NCBI RefSeq assembly: GCF_003461245.1
Contig: NZ_QTWS01000002.1
Location: forward strand, 62,001-126,000
Direction of reading: 5' to 3'
Source of the DNA: Blautia sp. AF19-10LB
GTDB lineage: Bacteria; Bacillota; Clostridia; Lachnospirales; Lachnospiraceae
DNA length: 64,000 bases
Both the position numbers and the translations under genes were made by a program. A model generated the notes under the pieces. That model was not told where the DNA came from, made no database searches, and saw nothing but the letters and a program-made list of their open reading frames with translations. Positions 17,332-28,328 of this stretch are shown here, piece after piece (position 1 is the first letter of the stretch; every line of letters begins with the position of its first letter).

Positions 17332-17568
17332 ATGAAAACATTAAAGATTTCTCTGAACTCAATCGATAAAGTGAAGGCATTTGTGAACGAGATCAGCAAA
17401 TTCGACTGCGATTTTGATCTGGTTTCCGGAAGATATGTGATCGATGCCAAATCTATCATGGGTATCTTCAGTCTGGATCTTTCCAAACCGATCAACCTGA
17501 ACATCCACGCAGAGGGAAGTGCTCTCGATACAATCCTGGCTGTTGTTGAGCCATATGTTATTGAGTGA
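17332..17568 (+). CDS. HPr-like protein lacking the active-site histidine
   Basis: A 78-residue protein with the HPr fold pattern: KSIMGIFSLDLSKPINLNIHAEG matches the regulatory Ser46 segment of HPr (KSIMGVMSL). The region that normally reads GIHARPA is NSIDKVKA, so the phosphorylatable His15 is missing. Bacillus Crh is the known precedent: it keeps Ser46, lacks His15, and acts with CcpA rather than in sugar transport. AAAGGAGG lies eight bases before the ATG, which sets the start. The gene stands alone on the plus strand behind a structured leader. Confidence 0.75.
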   Translation: MKTLKISLNSIDKVKAFVNEISKFDCDFDLVSGRYVIDAKSIMGIFSLDLSKPINLNIHAEGSALDTILAVVEPYVIE

Positions 17569-17613
17569 TCCTGCATCGTGCCGGTTTCTGACCGGACATA
17601 CCAGATTTTAAAA

Positions 17614-17652
17614 CAGCTTCATTGTGTGACCACATATGAAGCTGTTTTTATT
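17614..17652. terminator. Bidirectional terminator between the HPr-like gene and thiI
   Basis: AAAACAGCTTCAT and ATGAAGCTGTTTT form a 13-pair stem with a short loop and U-runs on both strands. It serves both convergent genes. Confidence 0.88.
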
Positions 17653-17660
17653 TTGCTTTT

Positions 17661-18848
17661 TTACTGGATTTCGATGATTTCTGTTGTGGCCAGTGCTTCT
17701 TCCATCAGCTGGTCGATCTTCTCGTTCAGTTTCTCCTCGGATCTGCGGATCACTTTGAGGTTTGGTTTTGTTACAGGATGTTTTGCAACAAAAATCGTAC
17801 AGCAGTCTTCAAACGGCTGGATAGAAGTCTCGAATGTGTTGATCTTTCTGGAAATCTGAACGATCTCCTCCTTGTCAAATCCGATAACCGGACGGTATAC
17901 AGGAAGCTCGCATGCCTCATCTGTTGCAGCAAGACTCTGTAAAGTCTGGCTCGCTACCTGTCCGATGCTCTCTCCTGTGATCAGACCAAGGCATTTATCC
18001 TTGCGTGCAAAATGCTCTGCGATACGCATCATGTAACGGCGCATGATGATCGTCAGTTCTTCATGCGGGCACTGATCGTAAATATAAAGCTGGATATCTG
18101 TAAAATTGACCACGTGCAGACGGATCGGTCCGCTGTAGCGTGCTACCAGTTTTGCAAGATCTACAACTTTCTGTTTTGCACGCTCGCTGGTGTACGGCGG
18201 AGCGTGAAAATAAACGGCTTCGATCTTGACACCACGTTTTGCGATCATGTAGCCGGCAACAGGGCTGTCGATACCGCCGGAAAGAAGGAGCATTGCCTTG
18301 CCGTTTGTTCCGATCGGCATTCCTCCCGGTCCTGGAAGAGTCTCGGAATATACATAGATCTTGTCACGGATCTCTACGGACAGTGTCATTTCCGGATGAT
18401 GTACATCTACAGATGCCTCCGGGAATGCATCCAGGATCTTTTCTCCGATTCCTGCGCTGACTTCCATGGAAGTGATCGGGTAGGATTTCTTGGCTCTTCT
18501 TGTGTAGACTTTGAAGCTTCCGGCATATCCCGGGTATCTTGCTTCCATATAAGATACGACATCTTTTGCCATCTGGTCAAATCCCTGATCTTCGTAGATC
18601 ACGACCGGGCTGATACCTACGATACCAAATACTCGCTGCAGAGCCTCCACAGCCTCGTCAAAATCATATTTCTCCGGACAGAACACGTATACACGGCCCT
18701 GGCCCTGTTCCTTGGTTACTGTAAATTCGCCTTCTACCGGCTCCAGAGCCAGTTTCATCTGCTTTACAAGGGCATCTTCAAAAAGATATCTGTTTTTTCC
18801 CTTGATGGCGATCTCTGCATATTTGATCAAAAATGCATGAAATATCAT
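17661..18848 (-). CDS. thiI: tRNA uracil 4-sulfurtransferase ThiI
   Basis: A 395-residue protein with an N-terminal ferredoxin-like and THUMP region and a PP-loop ATPase domain with SGGIDSP at 190-196. It has the short form without a C-terminal rhodanese domain, as in Bacillus. It makes 4-thiouridine at tRNA position 8 and can contribute sulfur to thiamine synthesis. The cysteine desulfurase gene 14 bases upstream is its likely sulfur donor; the same pairing is known as nifZ-thiI in Bacillus. Confidence 0.93.
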   Translation of the reverse strand: MIFHAFLIKYAEIAIKGKNRYLFEDALVKQMKLALEPVEGEFTVTKEQGQGRVYVFCPEKYDFDEAVEALQRVFGIVGISPVVIYEDQGFDQMAKDVVSYMEARYPGYAGSFKVYTRRAKKSYPITSMEVSAGIGEKILDAFPEASVDVHHPEMTLSVEIRDKIYVYSETLPGPGGMPIGTNGKAMLLLSGGIDSPVAGYMIAKRGVKIEAVYFHAPPYTSERAKQKVVDLAKLVARYSGPIRLHVVNFTDIQLYIYDQCPHEELTIIMRRYMMRIAEHFARKDKCLGLITGESIGQVASQTLQSLAATDEACELPVYRPVIGFDKEEIVQISRKINTFETSIQPFEDCCTIFVAKHPVTKPNLKVIRRSEEKLNEKIDQLMEEALATTEIIEIQ

Positions 18849-18862
18849 ACTGTTCCTCCTGA

Positions 18863-20017
18863 TTATTTTCTTGAATATCGTCTGAGCATCGGAACCAGAG
18901 TTTTCATGGTTTCCAGGAAATAGTCTGCTTCTTCGATGGTATTTTCTTCACAGAAACTTAAGCGGACGGTGCTTTCGATCTGGTCCTTGGACATTCCCAT
19001 GGCACTTAAAGTTGCGCTTGGTTTTCTCTTGTGGCTGGAGCATGCGCTTCCTGCGGAAATGTAGATTCCCTTATCTTCCAGGGAATGAAGCAGGACTTCG
19101 CTTCGAACGCCCATCACGCTGATACTTAAGATCTGCGGTGCGCCCTCACGGAGCGGCATTCCGTTGATGCGGATGTCTTCGATCTGGGAAAGTCCCTCGG
19201 CAATGTGCTCTTTGAGCTGATACATATGCTCTACATTCTCATCCAGATTCTTGTAAATCTGTCCGGCTGCCACACCAAGTCCGGCGATCCCAGGTACGTT
19301 GTCGGTTCCTGAACGCATGCCACTCTGCTGACCGCCGCCAAGGATCTGCGGGATGATCTTGACTTTCTCATTGATGTACAGGAAACCGATTCCTTTCGGC
19401 CCGTGGATCTTGTGTCCGCTGACTGCGAGAAGGTCGATCCCCATTTTTTTCGGATAGATGCGGTATTTGCCGAATCCCTGGATCGCATCCACGTGATAGA
19501 GCGCCTTCGGGCTCTTTTCGTGGACCATCCTGGCGATCTCCTCGACCGGCATCACTGCACCGACTTCGTTATTTACAAGCATGGTAGATACCATGATCGT
19601 GTCTAGTCTCAGAACGGCTTCCAGTGCTTCCATCTTCACTCTGCCCTGTGCGTCTACCGGGAGGTAGGTGATCTCAAATCCCTGCTCCTGAAGGTACAGT
19701 GCCGGCTGGCTGACCGCCGCATGCTCTACAGATGTGATGATGATGTGGTTTCCGTTTCGTTTGTTTGCCATTGCACCACCAATGAGTGCAAGGTTGTCAG
19801 ACTCTGTACCACCGGAAGTAAACAGAATCTCTTTTTCCTGTACTTTCAGGATTCCGGCGATCGTCTTTGTTGCTTCTTTTACATATTTCTCCGCATCTAC
19901 ACCCTTGAGATGCATGGCAGATGGATTTCCGAAGTCCTCTGTCATGGTCTTTACTACGATGTCTTTGACGGAATCGTAGCATCTGGTGGTGGCGGAATTA
20001 TCAAAATAAACTTCCAT
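18863..20017 (-). CDS. Cysteine desulfurase, NifS/NifZ-like
   Basis: A 384-residue PLP enzyme. The PLP lysine is Lys203 in SGHKIHGPKG, and the catalytic loop is SAGSACSSHK with Cys326. The longer, flexible loop marks the IscS/NifS class rather than SufS. It moves sulfur from cysteine to an acceptor; the neighbouring thiI makes tRNA 4-thiouridine synthesis the likely main use. No IscU or SufU gene is nearby. Confidence 0.9.
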   Translation of the reverse strand: MEVYFDNSATTRCYDSVKDIVVKTMTEDFGNPSAMHLKGVDAEKYVKEATKTIAGILKVQEKEILFTSGGTESDNLALIGGAMANKRNGNHIIITSVEHAAVSQPALYLQEQGFEITYLPVDAQGRVKMEALEAVLRLDTIMVSTMLVNNEVGAVMPVEEIARMVHEKSPKALYHVDAIQGFGKYRIYPKKMGIDLLAVSGHKIHGPKGIGFLYINEKVKIIPQILGGGQQSGMRSGTDNVPGIAGLGVAAGQIYKNLDENVEHMYQLKEHIAEGLSQIEDIRINGMPLREGAPQILSISVMGVRSEVLLHSLEDKGIYISAGSACSSHKRKPSATLSAMGMSKDQIESTVRLSFCEENTIEEADYFLETMKTLVPMLRRYSRK

Positions 20018-20044
20018 AATTTCCTCTTTATTATTGTATCCGTA

Positions 20045-20788
20045 TTAATTTTCAAGCTGGAACATGAGGACAGACAGAATCGCAAGTCCTGCTGTCTCTG
20101 TGCGGAGGATCCGTCGTCCGAGGGTGATCGGCTTCGCTCCTCCTTCGATCGCAGCTTCTACTTCTTTTTCCTCGAAACCGCCCTCCGGTCCGATGAAGAT
20201 CCCGATGGACTGTCCCGGTTCTATCGCCGCAAGGATTTCCTTTGTCTCTGGCATTCCCTTTGCAAGTTCGTAAGGGATCAGACGGATATCCATGGATTCT
20301 GCATATTTCAGGGCTTCTTTAAAGGTGATAACCTCATGTACATGCGGGATCAGCATTCGCTTGGACTGCTTCGCCGCGCTCTCTGCAATCTGCTGCCAGC
20401 GGTCGACTTTTTTGGCGGCCTTTTTGCCATCCAGTTTGACGACACAGCGTCTGGTCTCCACCGGAATGACTTCGTATGCGCCAAGCTCGACTGCTTTCTG
20501 TATGATCAGTTCCATCTTATCCGCTTTCGGCAGGCCCTGGAACAGATAAATCCTGCTTGGGAGCTCATAATCCGGCTCCTGAGAATAAATGATGTGAAGG
20601 AGCACCTCGTCCGGCTCAAAAGCCTCGATCGTACAGCGGTATTCACATTTGCCGCCGTCGCTGATCCACAGTTCCTCTCCCTGTTTCATACGAAGGACAT
20701 TGGCGATATGGTTCACATCGGTCCCTGTGATATGGATCTGGTGCGCTTCCTCATCAATCTGATGCGGTTCTACAAAAAACCTCTGCAT
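20045..20788 (-). CDS. rsmE: 16S rRNA m3U1498 methyltransferase RsmE
   Basis: A 247-residue SPOUT methyltransferase. The C-terminal knot is clear: GIFIGPEGGFEEKEVEAA and LGRRILRTETAGLAIL. The N-terminal part (MQRFFVEPHQI, HIANVLRMKQGEEL) is the PUA-like RNA-binding domain. It lies four bases after prmA, and the two are widely paired in Bacillota. Confidence 0.94.
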   Translation of the reverse strand: MQRFFVEPHQIDEEAHQIHITGTDVNHIANVLRMKQGEELWISDGGKCEYRCTIEAFEPDEVLLHIIYSQEPDYELPSRIYLFQGLPKADKMELIIQKAVELGAYEVIPVETRRCVVKLDGKKAAKKVDRWQQIAESAAKQSKRMLIPHVHEVITFKEALKYAESMDIRLIPYELAKGMPETKEILAAIEPGQSIGIFIGPEGGFEEKEVEAAIEGGAKPITLGRRILRTETAGLAILSVLMFQLEN

Positions 20789-20792
20789 GAGA

Positions 20793-21746
20793 TCAGTCCT
20801 TTCTTGCAGTTACGCAGACCCATTCGCCCTGCTTTGTAACTTCTACCAGAGTAAGACCGGCCTTCTCTACTGCTTCTCTGACAACTTCTTCCTTGACATC
20901 AAGGATTCCGGAAGTGATGTAGTATGCACCTTTTTTCATCTGATGAACGATGACCGGGGTCAGCGGAACGAGAACATCTGCAAGGATGTTTGCAGCTACG
21001 ATATCGTATCTCTCATATCCGACTTCATTCTGTACTTCAACGTCATCGATGATGTTTCCGATCATCATATCAAAAGAATCATCTTCGATCTGGTTTGCTT
21101 CTTTGTTATCCTGTACAGCAGAAACTGCACATGGATCAAGGTCTGTTCCGACAACATGTCCTGCACCGAGTTTGAGGGCTGTGATTCCAAGGATTCCGCT
21201 TCCTGTTCCTACATCGAGGATTTCTGCACCGCGGGTCACATATTTCTTGAGCTGACGGATCACGAGCTGTGTTGTCTCGTGCATACCGGTTCCAAATGCT
21301 GTACCCGGGTCAATGTGAAGGATCATTTTGTCCTTATCTTCTTCTTTGACTTCTTCCCAGGATGGAACGATCAGGATATCATCTACATAGAACTGATGGA
21401 AAAATTCTTTCCAGTTGTTGATCCAGTCCTTATCTTCTGTCTCGGATTCTTCGATCGTGCCTTCTCCGATGTCCATGAAAGTACGCAGTTCTTCCAGTGC
21501 GTTTCTTACATCACGAAGAATGCTCTCCTTGTCGGCATCTTCTTCCAGATAAAAATTCAGATATGCGATCCCGTCATCTGCCGGTCCTTCCGGCATGATA
21601 TCAACGAACATCTGAGCTTTATCTTCTTCTGTGAGCGGCTGATGGTCCTGGATCTCAGCACCCTCTACGCCGATCTCTGCCAGTGTGCAGATGATCATGT
21701 CCTCTGCTTCTGTTTTTGTTTTAATGGTAAAACGATTCCACTTCAT
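20793..21746 (-). CDS. prmA: Ribosomal protein L11 methyltransferase PrmA
   Basis: A 317-residue protein with the PrmA pattern: IHIDPGTAFGTGMHETTQL followed by motif I VLDVGTGSG-like EILDVGTGSGILGI and the catalytic-region NILADVL. The start is the ATG of MKWNRF with AGGAG ten bases before it; the longer frame reaches back into untranslated sequence. It trimethylates L11, which in Escherichia coli is dispensable. It follows dnaJ, an arrangement common in Bacillota. Confidence 0.93.
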   Translation of the reverse strand: MKWNRFTIKTKTEAEDMIICTLAEIGVEGAEIQDHQPLTEEDKAQMFVDIMPEGPADDGIAYLNFYLEEDADKESILRDVRNALEELRTFMDIGEGTIEESETEDKDWINNWKEFFHQFYVDDILIVPSWEEVKEEDKDKMILHIDPGTAFGTGMHETTQLVIRQLKKYVTRGAEILDVGTGSGILGITALKLGAGHVVGTDLDPCAVSAVQDNKEANQIEDDSFDMMIGNIIDDVEVQNEVGYERYDIVAANILADVLVPLTPVIVHQMKKGAYYITSGILDVKEEVVREAVEKAGLTLVEVTKQGEWVCVTARKD

Positions 21747-21852
21747 ATATTTTAATCTCCTGTCTATTATATGCGACAATTTTACGATACTTACGGATTG
21801 TTCCGCAGCAAGCTTTTGTTCTTTTAACCCTGGTATCTAATATACATGAAAC

Positions 21853-21886
21853 CACAAAAAAAGAAAAGAGGGAAACCCTCTTTTCC
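21853..21886 (-). terminator. Intrinsic terminator after dnaJ
   Basis: On the minus strand, GAAAAGAGGG and CCCTCTTTTC form a 10-pair stem with a three-base loop, followed by a U-rich tract. It separates the heat-shock operon from prmA-rsmE-nifS-thiI, although read-through is possible. Confidence 0.8.
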
Positions 21887-21895
21887 TTAAACTTT

Positions 21896-23080
21896 TTAGT
21901 CCTCAAAAGTTTCTTTGAGTTTATCCATAAAACTCTTTTTCTTCTTTTCGGATTTCTCGGAACCGCCTTTTTTCTCATCGAGGTTGACGTTTCCGCAGGC
22001 TTCGTCGAACTTGCGGAGTGCTTCTTTGGCTTCCTCATTGAGTTTGGTCGGAACCTGAACGATCAGGGTAACGTAGTGGTCACCACGGACATTCTTGTTT
22101 CTCAGGGATGGAACACCCTTACCCTTGAGACGGATACGTGTGTCGGTCTGTGTTCCTGGTTTTACTTCGTATACAACGTCACCATCAACAGTATTTATAT
22201 GGATCTCACCACCCAGTGCTGCCTGTGCATAAGTCAGCGGTGCGGTAGAGAAGATATTCATATCCTGTCTCTGGAAGATCGGGTGACGTGCTACATTTAC
22301 TTCTACGAGAAGGTCGCCTCTCGGTCCGCCATTGGTTCCTGGTTCACCCTTATCACGGATACGGATGCTCTGTCCGTTGTCGATACCGGCCGGGATGGAA
22401 ACCTGGATCTTCTTACGTGCGGAAGTATATCCTGTTCCATGGCAGGCACTGCATTTATCCTTGATGATCTTACCAGATCCGTTACAGTCCGGACAGGTCT
22501 GTACATTACGGACCATACCAAACATGGACTGCTGTGTATAGACGATCTGACCTTCTCCTTTACATTTCGGACAGGTAGTTGGCTGTGTTCCTGGTTTTGC
22601 TCCTGTTCCATGACAGGTGGTACATTCGTCCTTAAGCACGATCTCCAGTTCTTTGTCACAGCCGAATACAGCTTCTTCAAAAGTAATATTTACACGGGCA
22701 CGTAAATTGGCACCTTTCATCGGTCCGTTGTTGGCACGGCGTCTTCCGCCGCCTCCAAACAGATCTCCGAAAATGTCTCCAAAAATATCTCCCATATCTG
22801 CGCCATCGAAACCGCCAAATCCACCGTAGCCGCCGGCTCCACCGCCGCCCTGCTCAAATGCAGCGTGACCAAACTGGTCGTACTGTCTACGTTTGTCTGC
22901 ATCACTTAAGACACTGTATGCTTCTGTTGCTTCTTTGAATTTGGCCTCTGCTTCTTTATCTCCCGGGTTTACGTCCGGGTGATATTTCTTGGCTAATTTT
23001 CGGTATGCGCTCTTCAGTTCTGATTCACTGGCAGTCTTGCTGACACCCAGGACCTCATAGTAATCTCTTTTATCAGCCAT
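21896..23080 (-). CDS. dnaJ: Chaperone DnaJ
   Basis: A 394-residue type I J-protein: J domain with HPD ([11 protein letters not shown]), a Gly/Phe-rich linker ([14 protein letters not shown]), four CxxCxGxG zinc motifs ([32 protein letters not shown]) and two C-terminal substrate-binding domains. It delivers unfolded proteins to DnaK and stimulates its ATPase. It is the last gene of the hrcA operon. Confidence 0.97.
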   Translation of the reverse strand: MADKRDYYEVLGVSKTASESELKSAYRKLAKKYHPDVNPGDKEAEAKFKEATEAYSVLSDADKRRQYDQFGHAAFEQGGGGAGGYGGFGGFDGADMGDIFGDIFGDLFGGGGRRRANNGPMKGANLRARVNITFEEAVFGCDKELEIVLKDECTTCHGTGAKPGTQPTTCPKCKGEGQIVYTQQSMFGMVRNVQTCPDCNGSGKIIKDKCSACHGTGYTSARKKIQVSIPAGIDNGQSIRIRDKGEPGTNGGPRGDLLVEVNVARHPIFQRQDMNIFSTAPLTYAQAALGGEIHINTVDGDVVYEVKPGTQTDTRIRLKGKGVPSLRNKNVRGDHYVTLIVQVPTKLNEEAKEALRKFDEACGNVNLDEKKGGSEKSEKKKKSFMDKLKETFED

Positions 23081-23132
23081 CTTTTCTCTTTCCTATATGT
23101 GTTATTAGTTTTATTTTTCTTATATCCAAGAT

Positions 23133-23167
23133 GCCTCCCGCGCAGACGGAATGTGTGCGCCGGAGGC
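23133..23167 (-). other. GC-rich hairpin between dnaK and dnaJ
   Basis: On the minus strand, GCCTCCGGCGCACA and TCTGCGCGGGAGGC can form a strong imperfect stem. There is no U-run behind it in the operon direction, so it is unlikely to be a full terminator. It may mark a processing or stability site between the two genes. Confidence 0.5.
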
Positions 23168-23209
23168 TTATTGTTTTTACTTTACTGTCTGGTTCTCAGT
23201 AACTTTTAT

Positions 23210-25120
<1,911 letters not shown>

Positions 25121-25753
25121 TTAATTAGCCACTTTAACCATGCTGTGACGAACTACGAATCCTTTATAGGTGTAACCTTTCTGAAGTTCCTCTACAACAA
25201 TGTTCTCTCCGACAGATTCATCCTCCACATGCATGACTGCGTTGTGGAAATCTGGATTGAATTCCTTGCCGACTGCTTCGATCGGTTCTACTCCCATGCC
25301 TTCCATTGTGGTGGTAAGCTGTTTGTAGATCTTCTCCATTCCATCAGCAAACGGATCATCCTGTGGTGCCTGTGCAAGTCCTCTCTCAAAATTATCCACA
25401 ACCGGAAGGATCTTCTCGATGATGTCCTTTGCTCCGATCACATACATGCTGGATTTCTCTTTCTCTGTACGTTTACGGAAGTTATCGAACTCAGCCATGT
25501 TACGTTTCAGTCTGTCTGTCAGTTCTTCGATCTGCTGTTCTAATTTATTGTCTTTTTTCTTCTTGCCGAAGAAAGATGTTTTGGATTTGGTTTCTTTATC
25601 GTCGTCTGCCTCAGGGGCTTTCTCCGCTTCTGCGTCCTGTCCTGCCGTTGCTTCCGGCGATTCTTCTGTCGGCTCGTTCACAGTTTCTGTTTCCGGAATG
25701 TCTTTCTCTGTTTCTTCCTGCTCATTTGCCGTGTTTTTATTTTCTTCTGACAC
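25121..25753 (-). CDS. grpE: Nucleotide exchange factor GrpE
   Basis: A 210-residue protein with an acidic, disordered N-terminus of about 70 residues, a long coiled-coil helix (LEQQIEELTDRLKRNMAEFD, then NFRKRTEKEK) and the C-terminal beta domain (AVGKEFNPDFHNAVMHVED). It releases ADP from DnaK. Confidence 0.96.
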   Translation of the reverse strand: MSEENKNTANEQEETEKDIPETETVNEPTEESPEATAGQDAEAEKAPEADDDKETKSKTSFFGKKKKDNKLEQQIEELTDRLKRNMAEFDNFRKRTEKEKSSMYVIGAKDIIEKILPVVDNFERGLAQAPQDDPFADGMEKIYKQLTTTMEGMGVEPIEAVGKEFNPDFHNAVMHVEDESVGENIVVEELQKGYTYKGFVVRHSMVKVAN

Positions 25754-25782
25754 CTTTGTTTTACCGCCTTTCTGCCTGGCTG

Positions 25783-26835
25783 CTAGCCGTCTTCATTGCT
25801 TTTATTTTTTATGAAAACCTGATCAAGTTCGACCTTGAGGGTCTTCAAGCTATTTACTACATTCTCGTAATCCATTCGCTTCGGTCCTACAATACCGATC
25901 GTTCCATGCATTCCCTCTCCCAGTTCATAGGTTGCGGTTACAACGCTGCAATCCTTCATGGTCGAGATCGGAAGTTCGTCTCCGATGTACACCTGAACTC
26001 CGGTATTGTCATCTGCCATCCGCTCCTTGACCAGATCTACCAGCTGCTGCTTCTCCTCGAAAGTGGAGATCAGTCCGGTTGCTCTCGTCGTATCCGATAA
26101 CTCCGGATACTTGAAGAAGTTCGTGGCTCCTGACGTATAGATTTCCATGTCGTCCTCATCCACATGAATCGTAGCTGCCACTGCATCCAGCACCTTGGCC
26201 ACCAGCTTACTGTGAATACCTGCCTGTTCCTTAAGTCTGGCGATCATTCCAAGATTGATATCCTGGATCGGCAGTCCGTTCAGATTGGTATTCAGAAGCA
26301 GGTTCAGCTTCAGGATCGTCTCATCGTCCATCTCTTCATCCAGATCGATGATCTGATTTCGGATGACGTTGCCTTCGCATACAACAACTGCTACCAGCTG
26401 CAATTCATTGACACGGGATAACTGAATAAATTTCAGTTTGCTTCCGCTGTACTGAGGAACCGAAACCATCGTTGCGTAATTGGTGTTCGAGGCGAGGACA
26501 CGTGCTACATTCTTAAGCACTTTCTCCATCTTATCTGTCTTCTCGATCATCAGATTACGGATCTCTGCAATCTCGTCTTCCTTCTCCCGCATCAGTTCAT
26601 CCACATAAAGCCTGTAGCCCTTATCAGAAGGTATTCTTCCTGCCGATGTATGTGGCTGAACGATATATCCCATGTCTGTCAGATCAGACATCTCGTTCCG
26701 GATTGTTGCTGAGCTGACATTCAGATCCTTGTCCTTGGAAATCGTCCTGGATCCTACTGGTTCGCCTGTCTCCATGTATGTCCTGATGATCGCCTTGAGA
26801 ATCCGTTTCTTACGATCTGTCAGTTGTTCATCCAT
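25783..26835 (-). CDS. hrcA: Heat-inducible repressor HrcA
   Basis: A 350-residue repressor with a winged-helix N-terminus (LTDRKKRILKAIIRTYMETG, VSSATIRNEMSDLTDMGY) and a GAF-like C-terminal domain (VYIGDELPISTMKDCSVV, GTIGIVGPKRMDY). It binds CIRCE in the presence of GroEL and represses this operon. A perfect CIRCE element lies 27 bases upstream of its start codon, so the operon is autoregulated. Confidence 0.97.
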   Translation of the reverse strand: MDEQLTDRKKRILKAIIRTYMETGEPVGSRTISKDKDLNVSSATIRNEMSDLTDMGYIVQPHTSAGRIPSDKGYRLYVDELMREKEDEIAEIRNLMIEKTDKMEKVLKNVARVLASNTNYATMVSVPQYSGSKLKFIQLSRVNELQLVAVVVCEGNVIRNQIIDLDEEMDDETILKLNLLLNTNLNGLPIQDINLGMIARLKEQAGIHSKLVAKVLDAVAATIHVDEDDMEIYTSGATNFFKYPELSDTTRATGLISTFEEKQQLVDLVKERMADDNTGVQVYIGDELPISTMKDCSVVTATYELGEGMHGTIGIVGPKRMDYENVVNSLKTLKVELDQVFIKNKSNEDG

Positions 26836-26862
26836 GTTCCCAGCTCCTTTCCGTTTAGTCTG

Positions 26863-26889
26863 TTAGCACTCATCATTAAGGAGTGCTAA
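26863..26889. promoter_or_regulatory. CIRCE operator
   Basis: TTAGCACTC-N9-GAGTGCTAA is a perfect match to the CIRCE consensus. It lies immediately downstream of the -10 box, where HrcA binding blocks transcription. Confidence 0.98.
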
Positions 26890-26902
26890 CATCTATAGTG
26901 TT

Positions 26903-26931
26903 AAGATAGCACTGTCGTTATTATTTGTCAA
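26903..26931 (-). promoter_or_regulatory. Sigma-A promoter of the hrcA-grpE-dnaK-dnaJ operon
   Basis: TTGACA and TATCTT are separated by exactly 17 bases on the minus strand. The predicted start of transcription falls just ahead of or within CIRCE. Confidence 0.85.
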
Positions 26932-26952
26932 CAGATAATTACGAATTTTTTG

Positions 26953-27039
26953 AAAAAAACATAAAAATCACAGTTCCGACACAGATAGGGAAACTCCGAC
27001 AATTCTGGCAGGACCTTCTCTGTGTTCGACACTGTGATT
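26953..27039 (-). terminator. Long imperfect terminator after the aminotransferase gene
   Basis: On the minus strand, AATCACAGTGTCGAACACAG and CTGTGTCGGAACTGTGATT form a stem of about 19 positions around a 35-base loop. It is followed by U-rich sequence (TTTTTATGTTTTTTT). Confidence 0.8.
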
Positions 27040-27077
27040 CTCTTAATCTTCCTGTATTATGATATATCTGTTTTACT

Positions 27078-28235
27078 TTACAGACCGCTTCTGCGGATTG
27101 CTTCTACTACTTCTTTGATTTTCTCCGGAGGGAGTACCAGCGCAAAACGTACATATCCTTCTCCGTGCGGGCCAAAGCTTGCTCCTGGTGTCACGATGAC
27201 GCCGGCTTTTTCCATCAGTTCCATACAGAATGCCATGCTGTCTGTACGTCCTCCCGGGATCCTTGCCCAGACGAACATCGTTCCCTTGCCATTTGGAAGG
27301 TCCCAGCCGATCTCGCGGAGGCCATTGCAGAGTGCATCCCTTCTCTCCTGATACATCTGACACTGCTCCTGAACGCTTTCAAGAGGTCCTTTGAGTGCCG
27401 CGATCGCTGCTTTCTGGATCGGAAGGAACATTCCGAAATCAATCTGGCTTCTGAGTTTGCGGAGTGCCGCGATCACATCCGGGCGGCCTACGAGAAAACT
27501 GATCCTTGCGCCTGTTACATTAAAGGACTTGGAAAGGCTGAAGAATTCTACACCGATCTCCTTTGCTCCTTCTGTTGCGAGGAAACTTCCACCATGTGCT
27601 CCGTCAAAGATGATATCGCTGTATGCATTATCATGGATAATCAGGATATCATATTTCTTCGCAAATGCTACGATCTCTTCGTAAAGTCCTGGTGTGGCAA
27701 TGCTTCCTACCGGGTTGGATGGCAGAGAAACTACCATGTATTTGGCTTTGCGTGCTACTTCCTCCGGGATATCCTTTACATATGGAAGAAAATCGTGCTC
27801 TGCGACAAGCGGGTAGTAGTATGGCTCTGCCCCTGCCATCAGGCTTCCTGCTGCAAATACCGGATAGCATGGATCCGGAAGAAGGACAACATCTCCCTCA
27901 TCGCAGAGTGCCATTCCAAGATGTCCCATTCCTTCCTGGCTGCCGTAAACGGTCATGACCATGTCCGGTGTCAGCTCTACGTCAAAACGTTTCTTATAAT
28001 AGTCACAGACTGCTTCCAGAAGTTCCGGGAGATCCCTGAGACTGTATTTCCAGTTATTGTCATCCATGGCCGCCTCTGCCAGAGCTTTCTTGATGTGTTC
28101 CGGTGTTTTGAAGTCCGGCGTTCCCACACTCATATTATAAATTTTCATACCCTGTGCTTCCAGTTCCATACGTCTGTTATTCAGGGCTGCAAAGATTTCT
28201 TCTCCAAATCTGTCTAATCTCTTGGAAAACTGCAT
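27078..28235 (-). CDS. PLP-dependent class I/II aminotransferase
   Basis: A 385-residue fold-type I aminotransferase. YSLRDLPELLEAVCDYY, YGSQEGMGHLGMALCDEGD, LPSNPVGSIATP, HDNAYSDI and the PLP lysine segment FFSLSKSFNVTGAR are clear. The pattern resembles LL-diaminopimelate or alanine-type aminotransferases, but nothing in the context fixes the substrate. It follows uvrB by about 90 bases and ends at a strong terminator. Confidence 0.88.
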   Translation of the reverse strand: MQFSKRLDRFGEEIFAALNNRRMELEAQGMKIYNMSVGTPDFKTPEHIKKALAEAAMDDNNWKYSLRDLPELLEAVCDYYKKRFDVELTPDMVMTVYGSQEGMGHLGMALCDEGDVVLLPDPCYPVFAAGSLMAGAEPYYYPLVAEHDFLPYVKDIPEEVARKAKYMVVSLPSNPVGSIATPGLYEEIVAFAKKYDILIIHDNAYSDIIFDGAHGGSFLATEGAKEIGVEFFSLSKSFNVTGARISFLVGRPDVIAALRKLRSQIDFGMFLPIQKAAIAALKGPLESVQEQCQMYQERRDALCNGLREIGWDLPNGKGTMFVWARIPGGRTDSMAFCMELMEKAGVIVTPGASFGPHGEGYVRFALVLPPEKIKEVVEAIRRSGL

Positions 28236-28328
28236 ATCGATTTACCTCTTTCGTTTCTGTTCAAGCATCATACCTGCCGTTCGTTCTATTGTAGCACTCT
28301 CTCCATTACTGTACAAGAGTAAAGTACA

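Noticed and set aside
23133-23167. Terminator between dnaK and dnaJ
   Set aside because: The stem is strong but no U-run follows in the operon direction, and dnaJ normally belongs to the same transcript.
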